From NCBI GenBank assembly GCA_946480065.1, contig CAMLJA010000006.1:1-21558 (forward strand): DNA of 21,558 bases. Direction: 5' to 3'. Below the pieces are notes generated by a model. It searched no databases. It saw only the letters and a program-made list of their open reading frames with translations, and was not told the DNA's origin. The position numbers and the translations under genes were made by a program. Positions within the stretch are counted from its first letter, which is position 1. Each line of letters opens with the position of its first letter. Positions 16,957-21,558 of the stretch are shown here, piece after piece. The DNA is from an uncultured Thermomonas sp. Its GTDB lineage: Bacteria; Pseudomonadota; Gammaproteobacteria; Xanthomonadales; Xanthomonadaceae.

Positions 16957-17055
16957 GTCTCACTCACAGGCCCTGGCCTGCCGCGGCGCCGGGGCCCTGC
17001 CTGTCGGCAGCCACCCGTCATGACGACGTCCGCGCGCGGAGTTACTCCCCTTCTT
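16952..17055 (-). ncRNA. yybP-ykoY manganese riboswitch aptamer
   Basis: Read on the minus strand, the leader of the TerC gene has the conserved yybP-ykoY blocks in order. GGGGAGTA is at 17050-17043, a CGTCGTCATGACG loop region at about 17028-17016, and TGAGACCTT at 16963-16955. The ends pair as P1: GAAGG (17053-17049) with CCTTC (16957-16953). This class senses Mn2+ and controls exporters such as MntP and TerC/Alx, exactly the gene downstream. The aptamer begins next to a predicted transcription start, just after a TATTGT box (17066-17061). The match was made by eye from the conserved nucleotides; the arms between the blocks are GC-rich and pair locally. Confidence is high because sequence, spacing, strand and target gene all agree. 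Confidence 0.88.
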
Positions 17056-17056
17056 G

Positions 17057-17070
17057 GGCGACAATAGCGC
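17057..17070. promoter_or_regulatory. Bidirectional -10-like element between TerC riboswitch and rlmI
   Basis: GGCGACAATAGCGC offers GACAAT (17060-17065) toward the methyltransferase and TATTGT (17066-17061) toward the riboswitch. The minus-strand start predicted from it (about 17054) falls exactly at the 5' end of the aptamer. The same 14-mer, inverted, lies between fbp and the lipoprotein gene at 5455-5468. Confidence 0.55.
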
Positions 17071-17101
17071 ATTCCCGTTACCCGCGCGTCAAGCCGAGCC
17101 C

Positions 17102-18271
17102 ATGGCCGAACCCCTGCCCGTCGTCCGCCTCAAGAACGCCTGGAACTCCACCCACCCGTGGATCTTCCAGCGCCTGGTCGAGAAGCCGGCGCAGCGGCCC
17201 AAGCCGGGCAGCATCGTGGACGTGGAGGCGGTGGACGGCACCTGGATCGGCCGCGGCTTCTACAACGGCCACTCGCGGATCGCCCTGCGCATGCTGGAGC
17301 GCGACCCCGACGTGGCGGTGGACGCCGCCTGGTTCGTCCACAAGATCGGCGAGGCGATCCGCCTGCGCCGCGAGATCCTGCGCCTGGACGAGGTGTCGAA
17401 CGCCTGGCGCGTGGTCCACAGCGAGGGCGACGGCATCAGCGGGCTGGTGGTGGACCGCTACGACGACCTGATCGTGGTCGAGTTCTTCAGCGCGGGTGCG
17501 TGGCGCCACCGCAGCATCATCTTCGACGCCCTGCGCGAGCACTTCCCCGGCTGCCGCTTCCACAGCTTCGCCGACGAGCACGTGCAGAAGCAGGAAAGCT
17601 TCGACTACAAGGACACCCAGGGCACCGAGCCCGCGGTGGTCACCGAACACGGCATCAAGTTCCGCGCCGACCCGGCCGGCGCGCACAAGACCGGCTTCTT
17701 CGCCGACCAGCGCGAGAACCGGCAGTGGCTCAGCCAGCACGTGGCGGGCAAGCGCGTGCTGGACCTGTGCTGCAACACCGGCGGCTTCGGCGTGTACGCG
17801 GCGGCGCGCGGCGCCAGCGAGGTGGTGGGCATCGACATCGATCCTGCGGTGATCGAGCTGGCCAGGCAGAACGCCTACCTGAACCACGTCAGGCCGCGCT
17901 TCGTGCAGGCCGACATCTTCCCGTGGCTGCGCGATGCCGCGGCGGCCGGTGACCGGTTCGACGTGGTGATCCTGGACCCGGCCAAGATGACCCGCGACCG
18001 CGAGCAGGTCATCAACGCGCTGAAGAAATACCTCGACATGAACAAGCTGGCGCTGGGCGTGGTCAAGCCGGGCGGGCTGTTCGCCACTTTCAGCTGCACC
18101 GGCCTGGTCAGCGAGGAGCAGTTCCTCGACATGCTGCGCCGCGCCGCGTTCTACGCCGGCCGCACTGTGCAGGTGCTCAAAGTGGCCGGCGCCGGCCCGG
18201 ATCATCCGTGGCTGGCGCAGGTGCCGGAATCGCGCTACCTGAAGGCGGTGTTCTGCCGCGTGCTGGACTGA
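17102..18271 (+). CDS. rlmI: RlmI-like 23S rRNA (cytosine-C5) methyltransferase
   Basis: A 389-residue class I SAM-dependent rRNA methyltransferase. An N-terminal PUA-like domain covers about residues 5-75. The Rossmann methyltransferase core (about 185-389) has the RlmI hallmark TGFFADQRENR (197-207), SAM motif I DLCCNTGGFG (221-230), the acidic ribose-binding GIDIDP (243-248), motif IV LDPAK (291-295) and the catalytic cysteine in SCTG (Cys332). E. coli RlmI methylates C1962 of 23S rRNA and has DPPK and SCSG at these places, so this is a variant subgroup and exact target specificity is inferred. The ATG at 17102 is preferred because it begins at the PUA domain; the in-frame upstream codon at 17054 lies in the promoter element. 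It diverges from the riboswitch-controlled TerC gene and converges on the GFA gene. Confidence 0.9.
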   Translation: MAEPLPVVRLKNAWNSTHPWIFQRLVEKPAQRPKPGSIVDVEAVDGTWIGRGFYNGHSRIALRMLERDPDVAVDAAWFVHKIGEAIRLRREILRLDEVSNAWRVVHSEGDGISGLVVDRYDDLIVVEFFSAGAWRHRSIIFDALREHFPGCRFHSFADEHVQKQESFDYKDTQGTEPAVVTEHGIKFRADPAGAHKTGFFADQRENRQWLSQHVAGKRVLDLCCNTGGFGVYAAARGASEVVGIDIDPAVIELARQNAYLNHVRPRFVQADIFPWLRDAAAAGDRFDVVILDPAKMTRDREQVINALKKYLDMNKLALGVVKPGGLFATFSCTGLVSEEQFLDMLRRAAFYAGRTVQVLKVAGAGPDHPWLAQVPESRYLKAVFCRVLD

Positions 18272-18278
18272 CCTGGGC

Positions 18279-18629
18279 TCAGGCGGACGCGCCGTCGAAG
18301 TGGCGCACCGGCAGCGCGGCCAGGTCCAGCCCGTCCACGCAGCGCAGGTTGATCGCCGCCATCGCCTTGCCGTCGGGGGCGGTGCCCTCGCCGAACGGGT
18401 GGATCCCGCAGGTCGGGCAGAACCGGTGCGCGATCAGGTGCTTGTTGAACGTGTAGGTGGCCAGCGCGTCCGCGCCGGCGGTCACCCGCAGCGCCTCGCG
18501 CGGGGCGAACCAGAGCAGCGAGCCCTTGCGCCGGCAGATCGAGCAGTTGCAGTCCAGGGCGCCGTCGATCTCGCCCTCGACCTCGAAGCGGACCTGGCCG
18601 CAATGGCAGCTTCCGGTGTGGGTGGTCAT
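18279..18629 (-). CDS. GFA (CENP-V/glutathione-dependent formaldehyde-activating) family protein
   Basis: A 116-residue zinc protein made of a single GFA domain. The zinc ligands form the family pattern: Cys8 and Cys10 (CHCG), Cys27, Cys29 and Cys32 (CNCSIC), and Cys71 and Cys74 (CPTC). The HTGSCHCGQVRFEVEG start and the FCPTCGIHPFG block are diagnostic of the fold. Only some members act on S-hydroxymethylglutathione, and nothing nearby relates to formaldehyde, so the reaction is unknown. The ATG at 18629 is strongly supported by AAGGAGG upstream (about 18642-18636). A TATGCT -10-like box (18661-18656) gives a leader of about 20 bases. It converges on the rRNA methyltransferase (7-base gap) and diverges from rmuC. 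Confidence 0.93.
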   Translation of the reverse strand: MTTHTGSCHCGQVRFEVEGEIDGALDCNCSICRRKGSLLWFAPREALRVTAGADALATYTFNKHLIAHRFCPTCGIHPFGEGTAPDGKAMAAINLRCVDGLDLAALPVRHFDGASA

Positions 18630-18655
18630 CGGCCTTCCTCCTTGGGGACCGGGCG

Positions 18656-18661
18656 AGCATA
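18656..18661 (-). promoter_or_regulatory. Candidate -10 box TATGCT for the GFA gene
   Basis: TATGCT on the minus strand lies 26 bases before the GFA start, leaving room for the AAGGAGG ribosome site. It abuts a 14-base perfect palindrome, ACCGCCGCGGCGGT (18661-18674), that would lie between -10 and -35 and could be an operator. Confidence 0.45.
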
Positions 18662-18698
18662 CCGCCGCGGCGGTCGCGGCGGATGAGACGACCGCCGC

Positions 18699-18704
18699 TA
18701 CACT
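18699..18704 (+). promoter_or_regulatory. -10-like box TACACT directly upstream of rmuC
   Basis: TACACT-GCGCGG-ATG places the box exactly 6 bases before the rmuC start codon. There is no ribosome-binding site in between, which predicts a leaderless mRNA. No -35 box is recognisable. Confidence 0.5.
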
Positions 18705-18710
18705 GCGCGG

Positions 18711-20087
18711 ATGGAAACGAACACCGTGTTGCTGGTGCTGCTGCTGGTGGTGGCCCTGGCCGCCCTCGCCCTGCTGGTGGTCCTGCTGCTGCGCCGCCCG
18801 GACGATGCCCTGGGCGCGCTGCTGCGCGAGGAACAGCGCACCGGTCGCGGCGAGCTGCGCGCCCAGCTGGACGGCCTGGCGCTGCAGCAGGGCCAGCGCA
18901 TCGACGGCTTCGGCGGCCAGCTGCAGGCGGTGGCCACCCGCACCGACCAGCGCCTGGACGAGTTCACCGCGCAGACCAACAAGCGGCTGGACGAACTGCG
19001 CCAGGCGCTGACCGAGGATGCGCGCCGCGGCCGCGGCGAAACCGCCGAGCAGCAGGCGCGCCACGCGCAGTCGATGGGCGAGCAGCTGCGCGAGCTGACC
19101 GCGCGTAACGAGCAGCGCATCGGCGAGATGCGCGCCACCCTGGAGCAGCAGCTCAAGGCGCTGCAGGCCGACAACGCGGCCAGGCTGGAGCAGATGCGCG
19201 CCACCGTGGACGAGAAGCTGCACGCCACCCTGGAGACCCGGCTGGGGCAGTCGTTCAAGCTGGTGTCCGAGCGGCTGGAGGCGGTCCAGCGCGGGCTGGG
19301 CGAGATGCAGTCGCTGGCGGCCGGCGTGGGCGACCTCAAGCGCGTGCTGACCAACGTCAAGGACCGCGGCGGCTGGGGCGAGGTGCAGCTGGAGGGGATC
19401 CTGGAGCAGGTGCTGACCACCGAGCAGTACGCGCGCGGCGTGCGCGTGCGCCCGGGCAGCGGCGAGGCGGTGGATTTCGCGGTGCGCCTGCCCGGCCGCG
19501 GCGACGACGACCTCCACGTCTGGCTGCCGATCGACGCCAAGTTCCCGCGCGAGGACTACGAACGCCTGCTGGACGCGCAGGAGCGCAGCGACGTGGACGC
19601 GGTGCGGACCGCCGGCGTCCAGCTGGAGCGCGCCATCCGGGTGCAGGCCAAGTCGATCAGCGAGAAGTACGTGGTGCCGCCGCACACCACCGACTTCGCG
19701 CTGATGTTCCTGCCCACCGAGGGGCTGTACGCCGAAACCATCCGCCGGCCCGGCCTGATCGACGCCCTGCAGCGCGAGCACCGCGTGGTGATCGCCGGCC
19801 CCACCACCTTCACCGCGCTGCTCAACAGCCTGCAGATGGGCTTCCGCACGCTGGCCATCGAGAAGCGCTCCAGCGAGGTGTGGCGCCTGCTGGGCGCGGT
19901 CAAGAGCGAGTTCGGCAAGTTCGCCACCGTGCTGGAGAAGGCACACGGCCAGCTCGACACCGTGCAGAACAGCCTGAAGCAGGCCGGCGTGCGCACGCGC
20001 CAGATCGAACGCAAGCTCAAGGGCGTGGAAACGCTGCCGGGCGGGGACGCGCAGCAGCTGCTGGGCGCGGAACCGGACGACGAATGA
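18711..20087 (+). CDS. rmuC: DNA recombination protein RmuC
   Basis: A 458-residue RmuC protein. An N-terminal membrane anchor (about residues 5-27) is followed by a long coiled coil (about 35-205) with many Gln/Glu/Arg heptads. The RmuC domain (about 205-420) has the family block NVKDRGGWGEVQLEGILEQ at about 213-231, a PIDAKFPREDYERLL motif and a PTTFTALLNSLQMGF motif. RmuC limits DNA inversions and rearrangements at short inverted repeats; its fold is related to PD-(D/E)XK nucleases, but biochemistry is poorly defined. Length and domain order are normal. The ATG at 18711 begins the anchor helix and is only 6 bases from a TACACT box, with no ribosome site, so leaderless translation is plausible. 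recC, another recombination gene, lies two genes downstream. Confidence 0.95.
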   Translation: METNTVLLVLLLVVALAALALLVVLLLRRPDDALGALLREEQRTGRGELRAQLDGLALQQGQRIDGFGGQLQAVATRTDQRLDEFTAQTNKRLDELRQALTEDARRGRGETAEQQARHAQSMGEQLRELTARNEQRIGEMRATLEQQLKALQADNAARLEQMRATVDEKLHATLETRLGQSFKLVSERLEAVQRGLGEMQSLAAGVGDLKRVLTNVKDRGGWGEVQLEGILEQVLTTEQYARGVRVRPGSGEAVDFAVRLPGRGDDDLHVWLPIDAKFPREDYERLLDAQERSDVDAVRTAGVQLERAIRVQAKSISEKYVVPPHTTDFALMFLPTEGLYAETIRRPGLIDALQREHRVVIAGPTTFTALLNSLQMGFRTLAIEKRSSEVWRLLGAVKSEFGKFATVLEKAHGQLDTVQNSLKQAGVRTRQIERKLKGVETLPGGDAQQLLGAEPDDE

Positions 20088-20199
20088 CGCGCGCGACGCG
20101 CGCGTTCGCGAATTCACCTGACTGAGCCGTTCATCATCGCGAACGCCTGCGCAACGAATCCTTGATCCCGCCGCGACACGCGCGGGCGCATCGTGGGTC

Positions 20200-20211
20200 T
20201 GTCCCGGGACA
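20200..20211. repeat. 12-base palindrome in the leader of the glycine-zipper gene
   Basis: TGTCCCGGGACA is a perfect palindrome about 38 bases before the start at 20249. It lies inside a larger fold in which GTGGG (20193-20197) can pair with CCCAC further downstream. It may be an operator or a leader RNA structure. The 161-base gap upstream of this gene holds no other clear gene. Confidence 0.4.
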
Positions 20212-20248
20212 TGAGGTCCAGGGCCCACCCCACATCAAGGAGCACCAC

Positions 20249-20710
20249 ATGAGCGACATCAAGAAGGATCACAGCATCGGTGAAGGCACGGGCGCGGTCG
20301 CGGGCGCCGTCACGGGCGCGGCGGTGGGCTCGGTCGCCGGTCCGGTCGGCACCGTGGTCGGCGCGATCGCCGGCGGCGCGCTGGGCGCCAAGGGCGGCGG
20401 CGCGATCGCCGAGGCCGTCAACCCGACCGAATACACCACCCACTTCGAGAAGACCTACGCCTCCGCCCCGTACTACGTGAGCGGCAGCCAGTGGAAGGAC
20501 TACGAGCCGGCCTACAAGTACGGCTACGACACCTACGGCCAGTACCGCGGCCAGCGCTTCGAGCAGGTCGAGGGCGACCTGGAGCGCAACTGGAACCAGG
20601 CCAAGGGCGAGTCGCGCCTGGCGTGGAACGAGGCCAAGGGCGCGGTGCGCGACGGCTGGCACTACGTCGAGCGCGCGATGCCGGGCGACGCCGACCGCGA
20701 CGGCCGCTGA
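20249..20710 (+). CDS. Glycine-zipper protein with 11-residue Trp/AKG repeats, function unknown
   Basis: A 153-residue protein. Residues 10-55 are a glycine zipper of GxxxG/AxxxG type that could insert into or associate with membranes. A Tyr-rich middle follows (about 60-105), then an amphipathic, highly charged C-terminus. There Trp115, Trp126 and Trp137 are spaced exactly 11 residues apart and AKG recurs at 118-120 and 129-131, a periodicity reminiscent of LEA group 3 desiccation proteins. There is no classical signal peptide. Similar glycine-zipper proteins ending in GDADxDGR are common, uncharacterised and often suspected to be stress proteins; that is from memory and unverified. The ATG at 20249 has AAGGAG 7 bases upstream. 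The gene stands alone between a structured leader and a strong terminator, so it is probably monocistronic. Confidence 0.85.
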   Translation: MSDIKKDHSIGEGTGAVAGAVTGAAVGSVAGPVGTVVGAIAGGALGAKGGGAIAEAVNPTEYTTHFEKTYASAPYYVSGSQWKDYEPAYKYGYDTYGQYRGQRFEQVEGDLERNWNQAKGESRLAWNEAKGAVRDGWHYVERAMPGDADRDGR

Positions 20711-20820
20711 GCCGCAACCGCCCGCAAGGACGCGGGCACCGGTGAACGGCTCGCGGATTCTTTCCTCACGGGACTGACGCCGCGAACCGTCCGCCACCCG
20801 GGCGATTCCCCCACGTCGCC

Positions 20821-20852
20821 AGAAGGCCGCCTCCGGGCGGCCTTCTTCTTTA
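20821..20852 (+). terminator. Intrinsic terminator after the glycine-zipper gene
   Basis: AGAAGGCCGCC (20821-20831) and GGCGGCCTTCT (20836-20846) form an 11-base-pair stem with a TCCG tetraloop. The T-rich run TCTTTA follows. This is the only textbook Rho-independent terminator I see in the window. It insulates recC from the upstream gene. The 110 bases between stop codon and stem hold nothing I recognise. Confidence 0.88.
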
Positions 20853-20885
20853 GCGCGCGTCTCGGCCCCTGCGATGCCGCTCCGG

Positions 20886-20891
20886 CACAAT
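20886..20891 (+). promoter_or_regulatory. Candidate -10 box CACAAT for recC
   Basis: CACAAT lies 10 bases before the recC ATG at 20902, predicting a leader of only about 4 bases. It matches the hexamer ahead of the SLC13-type transporter. It follows the terminator by 33 bases, so recC has its own promoter. Confidence 0.45.
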
Positions 20892-20901
20892 GCGGCGACC
20901 G

Positions 20902-21558
20902 ATGAGCGCCGCCCCCGACTTCCGCCTCTACCACTCCAATGCGCTGGACGTGCTGGCGGAACTGCTGGCCAGCGAATTGCGCAAGCCCGCGCCCGGCCAG
21001 CCGCTGCTGGCGCCGGACACGGTGCTGATCCCGCAGGTGGCGATGCGCCGCTGGCTGCAGGCCACCCTGGCGCGGGCGCACGGCATCGCCGCCAACCTCG
21101 AATTCCTGACCCCCGGCGAGTTCGTCGCCCGCGCCCTGGACGCCAACCTCGGCCGCAGCAACGACGACCTGGATGCCGCCACCCTGCACTGGCGCCTGTA
21201 CTCGGCGCTCACCGATCCCGCGCTGCTGGCGCGCCCGGCGCTGGCGCCGCTGGCCGCGCACGTGGCCGGCGACGATCCGCTGAAGGCGTGGACGCTGGCC
21301 GGCGAGCTGGCCGCGACCTTCGAGAAATACCAGGCCTGGCGCCGCGACTGGCTGCTGCGCTGGGAGGACGGCGCCGACCCCGACGACCCGCAGGCGATCC
21401 TGTGGCGCGCGGTCGCGGCCGGCCGCCGCCACCGCGCCCGCCGCCTGCAGGACTACCTGGCGCGCTTCGCCGACGGCGACGCGCTGCCGGCGGGCCTGCC
21501 GCCGCGGCTGTTCGCCTTCGCCACCCTCAACGTCTCGCCGGACGTGCTGCGCGTGCTG
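20902..21558 (+). CDS. recC: RecC, exodeoxyribonuclease V gamma subunit (5' part, runs off the window)
   Basis: The first 219 codons of RecC, with no stop before the window ends; the full protein is usually about 1,100 residues. RecC is the Chi-recognising subunit of the RecBCD helicase-nuclease for double-strand break repair. The N-terminus matches the family closely: FRLYHSNALDVLAELLA (7-23), the VAMRRWLQATLARAHGIAAN block (about 47-66) and FEKYQAWRRDWLLRWE (about 139-154), which align in order with E. coli RecC. The ATG at 20902 begins just before the family start; an in-frame ATG at 20890 overlaps the -10 box and is less likely. recB and recD would be expected just downstream, outside the window. 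Confidence 0.94.
   Translation, partial: MSAAPDFRLYHSNALDVLAELLASELRKPAPGQPLLAPDTVLIPQVAMRRWLQATLARAHGIAANLEFLTPGEFVARALDANLGRSNDDLDAATLHWRLYSALTDPALLARPALAPLAAHVAGDDPLKAWTLAGELAATFEKYQAWRRDWLLRWEDGADPDDPQAILWRAVAAGRRHRARRLQDYLARFADGDALPAGLPPRLFAFATLNVSPDVLRVL

Noticed and set aside
15065..16963. Single minus-strand open frame joining the rhomboid gene with sequence overlapping TerC, as a fusion or upstream ORF
   Set aside because: Upstream of 15859 it is an out-of-frame shadow of TerC. An ATG at 16924 in the riboswitch leader opens this frame but has no supporting composition.
18268..18290. Hairpin CCTG...CAGG between the rRNA methyltransferase and GFA genes as a terminator
   Set aside because: Only a 4-base stem without a T-tract.
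20088..20110. Alternating CG-rich self-complementary stretch after rmuC as a terminator
   Set aside because: CGCGCG repeats pair with themselves in many registers and no T-tract follows.

Overview
This is a high-GC chromosomal window with dense, ordinary-looking housekeeping and signalling genes. It most likely comes from a gammaproteobacterium of the Xanthomonadaceae/Lysobacteraceae (Lysobacter, Luteimonas or Xanthomonas-like). The taxonomic call is an inference from gene content, strong third-position GC and the short -10-like boxes placed very close to start codons. I see no rRNA, tRNA, insertion sequence, phage gene or CRISPR array. No gene-free stretch exceeds 300 bases; the longest is the 226-base gap that holds a riboswitch.

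Layout, left to right. A SLC13-type transporter and a pirin form a minus-strand pair (1-2704). A PAS histidine kinase and a single-domain response regulator follow on the plus strand with a 4-base overlap (2805-4387). They converge on fructose-1,6-bisphosphatase (minus), which diverges from a small Ala/Pro-rich lipoprotein (plus). Next come a DUF389 membrane protein (minus) and, divergently, an NhaP-type cation/proton antiporter (plus), which abuts phenylalanine-4-hydroxylase (minus). Upstream of phhA on the same strand are a patatin-like lipoprotein and a large PAS(x4)-GGDEF-EAL protein. The latter diverges from a GAF-GGDEF diguanylate cyclase (plus). A rhomboid protease and a TerC-family membrane protein then occupy the minus strand. 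TerC diverges from an RlmI-like 23S rRNA methyltransferase (plus). A GFA-family zinc protein (minus), rmuC (plus), a glycine-zipper/11-mer-repeat protein (plus) with a clear terminator, and the first 219 codons of recC (plus, running off the window) finish it.

The most interesting element is non-coding. The leader of the TerC gene carries the conserved blocks of a yybP-ykoY manganese riboswitch, with a visible candidate switching hairpin and a short anti-Shine-Dalgarno match. This links TerC, and possibly the downstream rhomboid gene, to manganese homeostasis.

Other themes are as follows. A predicted c-di-GMP-degrading protein with a dead cyclase domain (GHNQF) is divergently paired with a predicted active cyclase that keeps its inhibitory site. 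The same 14-base bidirectional promoter-like element lies in two divergent intergenic regions. At least three genes have a -10-like hexamer exactly 6 bases before ATG, predicting leaderless mRNAs.
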